A program made the position numbers and the translations under genes. Under the pieces are notes generated by a model. It was not told the origin of the DNA and did not search any database. It was given only the letters and a program-made list of their open reading frames with translations. A DNA stretch of 39,324 bases. It comes from Paulinella micropora. Taxonomy: Eukaryota; Cercozoa; Imbricatea; Euglyphida. Shown here in pieces: positions 1-9,868 of this stretch; positions within the stretch are counted from its first letter, which is position 1; every line of letters begins with the position of its first letter. The stretch lies in contig BJOX01000070.1 of assembly GCA_009731375.1 (NCBI GenBank), positions 161,079 to 200,402 of the forward strand, in the 5' to 3' direction.

Positions 1-18
1 GATGAGCAAGTGTAATGC

Positions 19-19
<1 letters not shown>

Positions 20-80
<61 letters not shown>

Positions 81-86
81 TATCTG
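20..86. repeat. (AAT)n microsatellite
   Basis: This is a nearly pure AAT array. It abuts the dispersed element that follows and is the same repeat type as that element's own 3' tail at 489, so the element sits between two AAT arrays. Confidence 0.9.
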
Positions 87-483
87 AGGCGTACTGATGC
101 AGCTAATGGCATATCCTCAACGGACATAAGCCTCCAATACCCTTGTTCGAGGTCCTCCACCCCCCCGTGTCAGTCTCTCGCCTGATGATCGGGGCCACCG
201 ATGGAGCTCCTGAGGGCAAGACTGCACTAAGCCGAGGCTATTCCGCAGTCCCAGCAACCTCTTGCAAGACGTCACCGAATGTGCAAGTGCATACACCAAG
301 CGCGGTTGCTAGAGCTGCCTCGAAACCCCACCCATAACAATCTGGTGTCTGCTGGGTCCTGGGCTATCAACCAGCATATGCGGAGTTTAAGATCTTTTAC
401 GCGCGCAACGACCCTCCTCCCCAGCACCCACCACCAAAGGGTTATGAGTTGGCGTCACAGTTTAACGCCTTGAGGCCATTGGG

Positions 484-488
<5 letters not shown>
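87..488 (+). mobile_element. Dispersed element A, 3' part with AAT tail (copy 1)
   Basis: This is non-repetitive sequence that ends in ...CATTGGGCTGAA and runs directly into (AAT)n, as the 3' end of a non-LTR retroelement would. Positions 265-488 recur inverted at 4900-5131. A short reading frame, 279-473, stays open in both copies and ends in the peptide RVMSWRHSLTP before a stop. It could be the C-terminal end of a retroelement ORF or chance. Positions 87-264 have no second copy here because the other copy runs into an N gap. Confidence 0.65.
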
Positions 489-544
<56 letters not shown>

Positions 545-666
545 GTAATGATAATAACAATAATAATAATAATATAAGAAGGAGAAAGATAATAGAAGAA
601 GAAGAAGAAGAAGAAGAAGCAGAAGAAGAAGAAGAAGAAGAAGAAGAAGAAAAAGAAGAAGAATCG

Positions 667-731
<65 letters not shown>

Positions 732-760
732 ATTATTATTATTATTATTATTGTTATTTT
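489..760. repeat. AAT, GAA and ATT trinucleotide arrays
   Basis: The stretch is AAT (489-575), then a purine-only GAA/GAAGCA tract (about 595-663), then ATT (about 668-757). The GAA part is a homopurine run capable of triplex formation. No coding potential is visible. Confidence 0.9.
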
Positions 761-928
761 GGACACCGTGATAGCCCAGTGGTCAAGTTCTACCATCTGG
801 GCCCTGTCGCCAGTTCGATTCCCGTCGGTGCCACCAGTATTTTCATTGAACATACCGGTCCGTCTGGACCAGTATTTTCATTGAACATACCGGCCCGTCT
901 GGAAGTGTTGGAACTGCCCTTGCGGGGG
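761..928 (+). mobile_element. tRNA-derived SINE, copy 1 (3' end lost in gap)
   Basis: The head at 761-836 is 76 nt, the length of a tRNA, and ends in CCACCA. It contains TAGCCCAGTGG (772-782), a near-consensus Pol III A box, and AGTTCGATTCC (812-822), a B box with one mismatch to GGTTCGANTCC. The tRNA-unrelated body starts with two direct copies of a 35-bp unit (833-867 and 868-902), then a GTGTTGGAACTGCCC segment, and stops at an N gap in a G run. ATT arrays lie on both sides of the SINE. The acceptor stem is only partly paired, so this is a retroposed relative, not a working tRNA gene. Confidence 0.85.
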
Positions 929-1018
929 NNNNNNNNNNNNNNNNNNNNNNNNNNNNNNNNNNNNNNNNNNNNNNNNNNNNNNNNNNNNNNNNNNNNNNNN
1001 NNNNNNNNNNNNNNNNNN
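929..1018. other. Assembly gap
   Basis: A run of N begins exactly after the GCGGGGG of SINE copy 1. The expected SINE 3' end is missing. Confidence 0.99.
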
Positions 1019-1052
<34 letters not shown>

Positions 1053-1080
1053 ATTATTACTATTATTATTATTATTATTT

Positions 1081-1267
1081 GGACACCGTGATAGCCCAGT
1101 GGTCAAGTTCGCCCAGTGGTCAAGTTCTACCATCTGGGCCCTGTCGCCAGTTCGATTCCCGTCGGTGCCACCAGTATTTTCATTGAACATACCAGTCTAT
1201 TTCTGGACCAGTATTTTCATTGAACATACCGGCCCGTCTGGAAGTGTTGGAACTGCCCTTGCGGGGG
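1081..1267 (+). mobile_element. tRNA-derived SINE, copy 2 with duplicated A box
   Basis: The head and body match copy 1, but a 17-bp segment, GCCCAGTGGTCAAGTTC, is tandemly duplicated (1094-1110 and 1111-1127). This gives two A-box-like blocks and lengthens the tRNA-like head. The first 35-bp body unit is also rearranged (ACCAGTCTATTTCTGG). The copy ends at an N gap (1268-1424) at the same G run as copy 1 and is preceded by ATT repeats. Confidence 0.85.
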
Positions 1268-1424
1268 NNNNNNNNNNNNNNNNNNNNNNNNNNNNNNNNN
1301 NNNNNNNNNNNNNNNNNNNNNNNNNNNNNNNNNNNNNNNNNNNNNNNNNNNNNNNNNNNNNNNNNNNNNNNNNNNNNNNNNNNNNNNNNNNNNNNNNNNN
1401 NNNNNNNNNNNNNNNNNNNNNNNN

Positions 1425-1630
1425 GGGGAAGATCAATCATTTGTAGTTGATTTCCTGCAAGGTACCCGACACTGTGCGGGTAGTAGGGACTTCCTTTTGG
1501 GGCCTTCTATGCAGGATGGTTAGAGTCACTCTTCCCTCCCCAACATACTCACTGTAGTCCCTGTTGGGTCGAGGGATGGAGGCGCATGGCCCTCGGGCTC
1601 AGCCATGACAGATCAATATATATATACGTA

Positions 1631-1640
<10 letters not shown>
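1425..1640. repeat. Dispersed non-repetitive segment leading into an ATT array
   Basis: This is about 200 bp of unique-looking sequence containing GGAGGCGCATGGCCCTCGGG then CTCAGCCATGACAGA before TATA/ATT repeats. The GGAGGCGCATG and CAGCCATTGACAGA motifs also occur near the SINE 3' end (minus strand, 14647-14700), and a weaker relative lies at 4660-4830. I read it as a 3' end of an element that shares a terminal module with the SINE. That assignment is inference. Confidence 0.4.
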
Positions 1641-1664
<24 letters not shown>

Positions 1665-1680
1665 GTTATTATTATCATTG

Positions 1681-1730
<50 letters not shown>

Positions 1731-1745
1731 GTTTATTATTATCCC
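1641..1745. repeat. (ATT)n array
   Basis: ATT/ATC repeats with scattered interruptions. They encode only poly-Tyr, poly-Ile or poly-Leu frames. Confidence 0.9.
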
Positions 1746-1845
1746 TGAAAGGTGTTGGTCAAGGGAGTGGGGTTTGGGGGGAGGGGGAAAATGAAAATTG
1801 TGTACCCCCCCCGTCCACCCCCACCATTTCCGCATCCCTGTCGGA

Positions 1846-2585
1846 ATAAATCATAGCTTGTGGGAACAAGGAGGAGTTGGGAGCTCATATTTGCAGGGTG
1901 CTTAGCCCCAGACTCGATCTTGATGCTGATATGATTTTTTTGGAATTCACGCAAATATTTGCGTTATACTGAATGCAAAATTTCCTTTTTTTTTTCCCCC
2001 CACTCCTGTCCCTATAAATCATGGTTTGTGGGAACCACGAGGAGTTGGGAGCTCATATTGGCAGGGTAGCTAGCCCCAGATTTGATCTTGATGCTGGTAT
2101 GATTTCTTTGGAATTCACGCAAATATTTGCGTTAAGAGTGTGTCCTGAATGCCAAAATTCCTTCCTTTTTTTTTTTTTTTTTTTTTTCCCTTTTTTTGCN
2201 NNNNNNNNNNNNNNNNNNNNNNNNNNNNNNNNNNNNNNNNNNNNNNNNNNNNNNNNNNNNNNNNNNNNNNNNNNNNNNNNNNNNNNNNNNNNNNNNNNNN
2301 NNNNNNNNNNNNAAATCATGGTTTGTGGGAACCAGGAGGAGTTGGGAGTTCACATTGGCAGGGTGGTTAGCCCCAGACTCGATCTTGATGCTGGTAAAAT
2401 TTTGGAATTCACGCAAATATTTGCGTTAGCGAAGTGTCCTGAATGCCAAAATTGCTTGTTTTTTTGGCTTTTTTTTGCACCCCCCATCCCTATAAATCAT
2501 GGTTTGTGGGAACCAGGAGGAGTTGGGAGGTCATATTGGCAGGGTGGTTAGCCCCAGACTCGATCTTGATGCTGGTAAAAAACTT
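1846..2585. repeat. ~170-180 bp tandem repeat (four copies)
   Basis: Copies start at AAATCAT near 1847, 2016, 2313 and 2495 and share GTGGGAACCA, GGAGGAGTTGGGAG, GGTTAGCCCCAGACTCGATC and a poly-T stretch. Three copies carry the perfect 16-bp palindrome ACGCAAATATTTGCGT (1949-1964, 2117-2132, 2411-2426). A gap (2200-2312) interrupts the array. Upstream, 1746-1845 is a G- and C-run transition zone. No coding role is apparent. Confidence 0.8.
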
Positions 2586-2639
2586 TCCTCTCTTTTTTTG
2601 TTGGGGGGGGCGGCCTTTTTTTGCACCCCCCATCCCTAT

Positions 2640-3250
2640 ACTTGCCGGTGCCTCCGGCAATTGAACGTACCCTGTCGACGGGGCAGGGGGGGTCCGGGGG
2701 GCCCTCCCCGGGAACCCCAGCCCTGTGATTGTACGTCGGGTGGCACCCACACCTGAAAATTGAGGCTTTTTGCCACCAGGCGCCCTTTGCGACACCTCCG
2801 GCAATTCAACGTACCCTGTCGAAGGGAAAGGGGGGTCCGGGGAGCCCTGCGATTGTACGTACCCGTTCTGGTCGCGGGTGGCACCCACACCTGAAAATTG
2901 AGGCTTTTTGCCACCAGGCGCCCTTTGCGGCACCTCCGGCAATTCAACGTACCATGTCGAAGGGAAAGGGGGGGTCCGGGGGAGCCCTGCGATTGTACGT
3001 ACCCGTTCTGGTCGCGGGTGGCACCCACACCTGAAAATGGAGGGTTTTTGCCACCAGGCGCCCTTTGCGGCACCTCCGGCAATTCAACGTACCTGTCGAA
3101 GGGAAAGGGGGGGGCCGGGGGGGCCCTGCGATTGTACGTACCCGTTCTGGTCGCGGGTGGCACCCACACCTGAAATTGAGGGGTTTTGCCACCAGGCGCC
3201 CTCTGCGGCACCTCCGGCAATTCAACGTACCTGTCGAAGGGAAAGGGGGC
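2640..3250. repeat. ~140 bp GC-rich tandem repeat (four to five copies)
   Basis: GATTGTACGT recurs at 2727, 2851, 2991 and 3130, giving spacings of 124, 140 and 139 bp. Each unit contains CACCTCCGGCAATTCAACGT, a G-rich run and GGGTGGCACCCACACCTGAA. The first unit lacks about 15 bp (ACCCGTTCTGGTCGC). All reading frames through it are periodic products of the repeat. Confidence 0.9.
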
Positions 3251-3362
3251 GGGAGGGGGGGGGTCCGGGGGGCTCTCCAAAAAGTGATAAGAAGTGGGGC
3301 TGGCGGGTTCGGTACGCGAAGCGCACCGGTAAACCATCCTTTCAGGTGTTGGCGCAGCCCCT
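3251..3362. other. Short unique segment
   Basis: About 110 bp of non-repetitive sequence (GCGGGTTCGGTACGCGAAGC region) lies between the 140-bp array and ATT repeats. I see no assignable feature. Confidence 0.4.
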
Positions 3363-3380
3363 AATTATTATTATAAAAAA

Positions 3381-3430
<50 letters not shown>

Positions 3431-3471
3431 CATCATCATCATCATCATCATCGTCATCATCATCATCATCA

Positions 3472-3552
<81 letters not shown>

Positions 3553-3575
3553 GATTATTATTATTATTATCATCA

Positions 3576-3616
<41 letters not shown>

Positions 3617-3795
3617 GTTATTATTATCGCATCGTCGTTGTCGTCGACATCATCATGATCATCATCATCATCATCATCGTGATCATCATCATCATCATCA
3701 TCGTCGTCGTCGTCGTCATCATCATCATCATCATCAACACCGCCATGATTATCATCATCACCACCACCACCACCACCAATATCAGCATCATCATC

Positions 3796-3826
<31 letters not shown>

Positions 3827-3903
3827 CCATCTCCGTCATCATCATCATTATCATCATCATCGTCATCATCATTAGACTAGACGGCCTCATCTTTGTCGTA
3901 TTT

Positions 3904-3935
<32 letters not shown>

Positions 3936-3976
3936 TATCATCATCATCATCATCATCATTATCATTAGCATTATTA

Positions 3977-4042
<66 letters not shown>

Positions 4043-4064
4043 GTATTATTTAGTAGTAGTAGTA

Positions 4065-4104
<40 letters not shown>

Positions 4105-4154
4105 CAGTAGTATTAGTATTAGTATTAGTATTAGTATTATTATTATTATTATTT
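3363..4154. repeat. ATT/ATC/AGT trinucleotide block
   Basis: About 790 bp of ATT, ATC, CAC-rich and AGT-type triplets with a few unique bases near 3880-3900. The long frames here are low-complexity translations (poly-I, poly-L, poly-H, poly-S). Confidence 0.95.
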
Positions 4155-4379
4155 GGACACCGTGATAGCCCAGTGGTCAAGTTCTACCATCTGGGCCCTG
4201 TCGCCAGTTCGATTCCCGTCGGTGCCACCAGTATTTTCATTGAACATACNNNNNNNNNNNNNNNNNNNNNNNNNNNNNNNNNNNNNNNNNNNNNNNNNNN
4301 NNNNNNNNNNNNNNNNNNNNNNNNNNNNNNNNNNNNNNNNNNNNNNNNNNNNATGCATCAGCCATTGACAGAGAAGCAC

Positions 4380-4380
<1 letters not shown>
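4155..4380 (+). mobile_element. tRNA-derived SINE, copy 3 (interrupted by a gap)
   Basis: The tRNA-like head (4155-4230) is intact with both Pol III boxes. The body enters an N gap (4250-4352). After the gap come the terminal 28 bases, ATGCATCAGCCATTGACAGA plus GAAGCACT, matching the 3' end of the full copy at 14647-14913, followed by (ATT)n. Confidence 0.85.
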
Positions 4381-4417
<37 letters not shown>

Positions 4418-4418
<1 letters not shown>

Positions 4419-4552
4419 AAAAAGGCAGTATTGAGGCAGTAGGAGGGACGAAAACGCAGTAATGGGGCAGGAGGGATGAAAAGGCAGAGTGTGGCAGCAG
4501 AGAGGGACAAAAAGGCAGTAGTGGGGCAGCAGACAGAACAAGAAGGCTGTAG
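4418..4552. repeat. ~30-bp minisatellite
   Basis: Four to five imperfect units are of the form AAAAGGCAGTAGTGGGGCAG followed by CAGAGAGGGAC. The units are purine-rich on the + strand and lie between ATT arrays. Confidence 0.75.
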
Positions 4553-4604
4553 TATCTTATCTATCCATCTAAATATCTTTCGTCATTTATTATTATCATT
4601 ATTA

Positions 4605-4651
<47 letters not shown>

Positions 4652-4659
4652 TATTAGGG

Positions 4660-4840
4660 AGTACATAGGCCATCGGTCCTTTCCATGGGCTGATTGGTAT
4701 AAAGCTCCTAGAGTAATGTTCTATGCCGTCACTTCCTTTATTCCACCGATTGGTGTGGAGACTTTCCTTATGGAATGGAGGACTGGATGCACATGGCCTT
4801 TTGGCTCAGCAATTGGCAGGAGATACACTATTATTTATTC
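4660..4840. repeat. Dispersed segment between ATT arrays
   Basis: About 170 bp of unique-looking sequence with GCACATGGCCTTTTGGCTCAG near its end, weakly resembling the 1425-1620 segment. It runs into ATT/TTC repeats and is probably a diverged element end. Confidence 0.35.
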
Positions 4841-4899
4841 TTCTTATTATTATTATTTTTCTTCTTCTTCTTATTATTATTACTATTATTATTATTATT

Positions 4900-5131
4900 C
4901 AGCCCAATGGCCTCAAGGCGTTAAACTGTGACGCCAACTCATAACCCTTTGGTGGTAGATGCTGGGGAGGAGGGTCGTTGCGCGCGTAAAAGATCTTAAA
5001 CTCCGCATATGCTGGTTGATAGCCCAGGACCCAGCAGACACCAGATTGTTATGGGTGGGGTTTCGAGGCAGCTCTAGCAACCGCGCTTGGTGTATGCACT
5101 TGCACATTCGGTGACGTCTTGCAAGAGGTTG
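4900..5131 (-). mobile_element. Dispersed element A, copy 2 (inverted)
   Basis: This is the reverse complement of 265-488 with few differences. Its tail side reads into ATT at 4841-4899, and its other side is cut by an N gap (5132-5304). The minus-strand frame ending in RVMSWRHSLTP is again open; the two copies differ by Ser-Thr-His versus Ser-Ile-Tyr upstream of that end. Confidence 0.7.
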
Positions 5132-5305
5132 NNNNNNNNNNNNNNNNNNNNNNNNNNNNNNNNNNNNNNNNNNNNNNNNNNNNNNNNNNNNNNNNNNNNN
5201 NNNNNNNNNNNNNNNNNNNNNNNNNNNNNNNNNNNNNNNNNNNNNNNNNNNNNNNNNNNNNNNNNNNNNNNNNNNNNNNNNNNNNNNNNNNNNNNNNNNN
5301 NNNNT

Positions 5306-5389
5306 GGACACCGTGATAGCCCAGTGGTCAAGTTCTACCATCTGGGCCCTGTCGCCAGTTCGATTCCCGTCGGTGCCACCAGTATTTTC
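5306..5389 (+). mobile_element. tRNA-derived SINE, copy 4 (head only)
   Basis: The 76-nt tRNA-like head with A and B boxes is present and followed by only a few bases of body before a 281-bp N gap (5390-5670). The 5' side is also an N gap. Confidence 0.8.
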
Positions 5390-5670
5390 NNNNNNNNNNN
5401 NNNNNNNNNNNNNNNNNNNNNNNNNNNNNNNNNNNNNNNNNNNNNNNNNNNNNNNNNNNNNNNNNNNNNNNNNNNNNNNNNNNNNNNNNNNNNNNNNNNN
5501 NNNNNNNNNNNNNNNNNNNNNNNNNNNNNNNNNNNNNNNNNNNNNNNNNNNNNNNNNNNNNNNNNNNNNNNNNNNNNNNNNNNNNNNNNNNNNNNNNNNN
5601 NNNNNNNNNNNNNNNNNNNNNNNNNNNNNNNNNNNNNNNNNNNNNNNNNNNNNNNNNNNNNNNNNNNNNN

Positions 5671-5721
5671 CATTATTATCATTATTATCATTATTATCAT
5701 TATTATCATTATTATTATTAC

Positions 5722-5767
<46 letters not shown>
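5671..5767. repeat. (ATT)n array
   Basis: CATTATTAT and ATT repeats follow the gap. 5768-5825 is a short GC-rich unique segment (GCCTCTTGGCCGCCGCCATC), unassigned. Confidence 0.85.
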
Positions 5768-5770
<3 letters not shown>

Positions 5771-5825
5771 CTTCGACGGCCTCTTGGCCGCCGCCATCCT
5801 TGGCGCACCGCACTACCCGGTCTGT

Positions 5826-6068
<243 letters not shown>

Positions 6069-6476
6069 GCCTTTCCTGTCCACATTTGTGTCACTGACCT
6101 CCGCCCCGATATCGTTGTCTGGTCACTGTCTACCAAGATATGTATTCTGATCGAGCTAACGTGCCCGGTCGAGGAAAACATCCTTGACGCACGAGCATAC
6201 AAGACCAACCGATACAACGAGCTCAAATCTCAAATCGAGGACAACGGATGGACCTGCCACCTTCGACCAATCGAATGCGGGGCTCGCGGCATGGTATCGT
6301 TCTCTGTTCATCGATGTTTCCGCGCCTTGGGTTTTTCCCATCCCCAATCCAAATCCCTTTGCTTCAAGCTATCCTCCTGCGTAGCTCGTTGCTCTTTTGC
6401 GATTTATCGCTCCTGTGCAGTCAAAAATTGGACTAATCTTCCTCTAGTCCGTATTGGTGACTGCATTCCATCATAG
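6069..6476 (+). pseudogene. 5'-truncated retroelement ORF, C-terminal domain
   Basis: From just after an in-frame TAA (6066-6068), 135 codons are open to TAG. Seen in the sequence: RPDIVVWS (residues 12-19), ILIELTCPVEEN (26-37), a charged helix with NELKSQIEDNGW (50-61), RPIECGARG (66-74), then a C-rich tail. The order PD...IELT.P.E...GW...E.G.RG is that of the C-terminal module following reverse transcriptase in many uncharacterised eukaryotic retroelement ORFs. The PD14...E29-x-T31 spacing recalls PD-(D/E)XK nucleases, but a nuclease role is inference. No Met start or reverse transcriptase remains, because the 5' side is cut at a CTAT array. I read it as a dead, 5'-truncated insertion. A host gene derived from such a domain is less likely. 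Confidence 0.65.
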
Positions 6477-6788
6477 CCGTCCAGTGTTGCATAGCCCGGG
6501 CTAGGTCCCTGCGGGGGTTTAGGCCTCATACAATGTCATCATTGTAGCTTGCGCAAGCTTACGGTGCTCAAAACACTTGGACTAACGGCTTCCTTTTCTT
6601 TCTCTTCTTCCTTATCCTCCCACTCTCCATTCCTAGATTGCCTTTTTCTTCAACGTCCTTCCTCCTCTTCTTTTTCCAGAACACAGTCTACCCGTGATTC
6701 CCATCCCGGACACATGCACAGTACACAAATTATTGTTTGATGTGAAACTGCGTTCCTTTGCAAGGACTACATTCCTTTGCGACATCTC
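6477..6788 (+). mobile_element. 3' region of the same retroelement, ending in an ATCT tail
   Basis: Unique sequence follows the stop codon. The last ~90 bp (6698-6788) recur at 16550-16647 and end ...TTTGCGACATCTCATCTATC, running into (ATCT)n. A copy that starts part-way and ends at the same simple-repeat tail is the pattern of 5'-truncated target-primed retroposition. Confidence 0.6.
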
Positions 6789-6866
<78 letters not shown>

Positions 6867-7093
6867 GTGTGTATGTATGTATGTATGTATGTATGTATGT
6901 ATATATGTATGTATGTATGCACGTACGTACGTATGTATGTATGTATGTATGTATGTAATGTTTGTATGTTTGTATGTATGTATGTATGTATGTATTTATG
7001 TATGCATGTATGTATGTATGTATGTACGTATGTTTTGTTCAGGTGTGGTAATAGCTTTTATATATATATATATATATAATATATATATATATG

Positions 7094-7138
<45 letters not shown>

Positions 7139-7141
7139 TAG
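6789..7141. repeat. CTAT, TGTA and TA arrays
   Basis: Tetranucleotide CTAT passes into TGTA with CGTA patches and then TA. A partial copy of the following exon-like block (GTGTGGTAATAGCTTTTA, preceded by TTCAG) is embedded near 7042. Confidence 0.9.
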
Positions 7142-7174
7142 GTGTGGTCATAGCTTTTACGCATGAGCGAACTG
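7142..7174 (+). CDS. Candidate exon 0 (33 nt)
   Basis: Acceptor TTTGTTTAG precedes and donor GTACAT follows. The only open frame reads [10 protein letters not shown] and needs phase 1 on both sides. A partial copy with its own TTCAG lies near 7042, and a copy of the 3' half, ending at the same GTACAT donor, lies near 7628-7658. The outgoing phase does not fit the next recognised exon at 9630, so an intermediate exon may be missed or this may be an inactive copy. Confidence 0.35.
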
Positions 7175-7337
7175 GTACATATACATATACATATACACAT
7201 ACATATACATATACATATACATATACACATACATATACATATACATATACATATGCATATACATATACATATACGTATACGTATACGTATACGTGTACGT
7301 ATACGTATACGTATACGTGTACGTATACATATACATT

Positions 7338-7398
<61 letters not shown>

Positions 7399-7554
7399 GC
7401 ATATACATATACATGTACATGTACATGTACATGAATATATATGTACATGTACATGTACATGTACATGTACATGTACATATTATACATATGCTACATATGT
7501 ATATTCATATGCATATGCATATGCATATGCATATGCATATGCATATAAATATAA

Positions 7555-7623
<69 letters not shown>

Positions 7624-7711
7624 CAATGTTTACAATAGCTTGTACGCATGAGCGAACTGGTACATATTCATTTTCATATATATATTCATATATATATTGA
7701 TATATATATAT

Positions 7712-7757
<46 letters not shown>

Positions 7758-7790
7758 GCATATACATATACATATACAATATACCTTTAC
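7175..7790. repeat. (CATATA)n hexamer array with CGTATA and CATGTA sub-blocks
   Basis: Hexanucleotide-type alternating purine/pyrimidine DNA with three variants (CATATA, CGTATA/CGTGTA, CATGTA) in distinct sub-blocks. The exon-0 3' copy is embedded at 7628-7658. Confidence 0.9.
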
Positions 7791-7859
7791 CTTGACGTTA
7801 TACGTATACATAGAAACACACACTGAACACTGACACACATAATACGTCTTTAAGGATCA

Positions 7860-7860
<1 letters not shown>

Positions 7861-7943
<83 letters not shown>

Positions 7944-7971
7944 CTGTCTGTCTGTCTGTCTGTCTGTCTGC

Positions 7972-8052
<81 letters not shown>

Positions 8053-8100
8053 CATCTGTCCATCTACCTATCTACCTATCTTATCTATCTATCTATGTAT
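7861..8100. repeat. (CTAT)n array with a CTGT block
   Basis: Tetranucleotide array immediately upstream of the first exon-1-like copy. Confidence 0.95.
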
Positions 8101-8107
8101 ACTACAG

Positions 8108-9388
8108 GCTGATTTATCGGGTGTGGGTGGGATGTATGTATGTATGTATGTATGTATGTAAGTATGTAAGTATGTAAGTATGTATGTATGTATGTATGTA
8201 TGTATTTATCTATGTGGGCTGGGTGGTGGGCTATGCACTACACATATATCCTACTAAATGCATATACGTAATGTTATATGTGTCTATGTCGACTCTACGT
8301 CGACGATTTATCGGATATGTATGTAATGTAATGTAATGTAATGTAATGTAATGTAATGTAATGTAATGTAATGCCATGTAATGCCATGTAATGTCATGTA
8401 ATGTCATGCAAATGTCATGTAAATGTCATGCCAATGTCATGTCAATGTCATGTCAATGTCATGTCAATGTCATGTCAATGTCATGTCAATGTCATGTAGT
8501 GTAATGTAATGTAATGTAATGTCCATGTAATGTCAATGTCATGTCAATGTAATGTCAATGTAATGTAATGTCAATGTAATGTCAATGTAATGTAATGTAA
8601 TGTCAATGTAATGTCAATGTAATGTCAATGTAATGTCAATGTAATGTCAAAGTCAATGTCAAATGTCAATGTCAAATGTCAATGTCAAATGTCAATGTCA
8701 ATGTCAATTTCAATTTCAATGTCAATGTCAATGTCAATGTCAATGTAATGTCAATGTAATGTCAATGTAATGTCAATGTAAATGTCAATGTAAATGTCAA
8801 TGTAAATGTCAATGTCAATCTAAATGTAAATGTAAATGTAAATGTAAATGTAACTGTAAATTTAATGCAATGCAATGCAAGGCAATGCAATCTTATGTTA
8901 TGTTATCTTATGTTATCTTATGTTATCTTATGTTATCTTATGTTATCTTATGTTATCTTATGTTATCTTATGTTATCTTATGTTATCTTATGTTATGGTA
9001 TGTTATGTTATGTTATATTATGTTACGTTACGTTACGTTATGTATGTATGTGTGTATGTATGTATGTATGTATGTATGTATGTGTGTATGTATGTATGTA
9101 TGTATGTATGTATGTACGTATGGTTTGTGTGTGTTGCAGGCTGATCTGTATGTATGTATGTATGTATGTATGTACGTATTGTTTGTGTGTGTTGCAGGTT
9201 GATCTGTCGGATGTGGGTGGACTGCGTAGTACTCATATATCCTTCACACACACACATACATATATATATATATGTATGTATATATATATGTCATATATTT
9301 CTATATTTCTTTATGTATAATTGTGTGTGTGTGTGTGTGTGCGTGTGTGCTACAGGCAGACATGTCGGATGCGGGTGGGCTGGGTGAT

Positions 9389-9396
<8 letters not shown>
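8108..9396 (+). repeat. Reiterated 5' half of exon 1 (four partial copies)
   Basis: Copies of the exon 1 start, each preceded by TACAG or TGCAG, lie at 8108 (GCTGATTTATCGGGTGTGGG), 9140 (GCTGATCT then GTATGT), 9198 (GTTGATCTGTCGG) and 9356 (GCAGACATGTCGG). In frame they read A/V-D-L/M-S-x-x-G-G. In the copies at 8108 and 9140 a GTAT microsatellite begins at an internal position of the exon sequence; for 8108 the remainder (GTGGGCTGGGTGGTGGGC) continues beyond the array near 8213. Confidence 0.7.
8318..9130. repeat. AATGT, CAATGT and TTATG pentamer/hexamer arrays
   Basis: The array drifts from AATGT through CAATGT(C), AAATGTC and back, then TTATG/TCTTATG, then GTAT. No unique sequence is seen apart from a few bases near 8280-8310. 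Confidence 0.9.
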
Positions 9397-9485
<89 letters not shown>

Positions 9486-9590
9486 GTGTGTGTGTGTGTG
9501 TGTGTGTGTGGGTGTCTGTGTGTGTCTGTGTGTGTCTCTGTCTATATGTATCTATCCAAGTGCGATGTTGCCATCTATAANNNNNNNNNN

Positions 9591-9623
<33 letters not shown>

Positions 9624-9629
9624 CTACAG
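9397..9629. repeat. TA and GT dinucleotide arrays
   Basis: A TA array passes into GT, with a 10-N gap at 9581-9590. The GT array ends in TTCTACAG, the acceptor of exon 1. Confidence 0.9.
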
Positions 9630-9704
9630 TCTGACCTCTCGGATGTGGGTGGGCTGGCAGCTAGAAAGAGAGGCCCACTCACTTTTCTAGCCGACGGAAC
9701 AATG
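9630..9704 (+). CDS. Exon 1 (phase 0 to 0)
   Basis: Acceptor TTCTACAG, donor GTTGCC. The 75 nt read SDLSDVGGLAARKRGP then LTFLADGTM; the other two frames hit stops. Four upstream partial copies repeat its 5' half. If no splice occurred at 9704, the frame would stop at 9717-9719, which would suit a terminal exon, but the next block continues in phase. Confidence 0.55.
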
Positions 9705-9868
9705 GTTGCCTACATTTAACATCAACATAGAATATTATATTCTGCCGCTAGCCAAAATTTCCACGTGTTTTACGGGCGAGCCGAGCCGGGCCGGCGACAC
9801 ACACAACACACACACACACACACACACACCATATACATACATACATACATACATACATACATACATAG

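Noticed and set aside
761-836. Functional tRNA gene
   Set aside because: The head occurs six times fused to a common non-tRNA body, the acceptor stem is imperfect, and it encodes CCA, as expected for a retroposed SINE head.
2908-4053. A 381-codon open frame
   Set aside because: It runs through the 140-bp tandem repeat and then ATT/ATC triplets (poly-L, poly-I, poly-S); it is periodic and has no protein-like composition.
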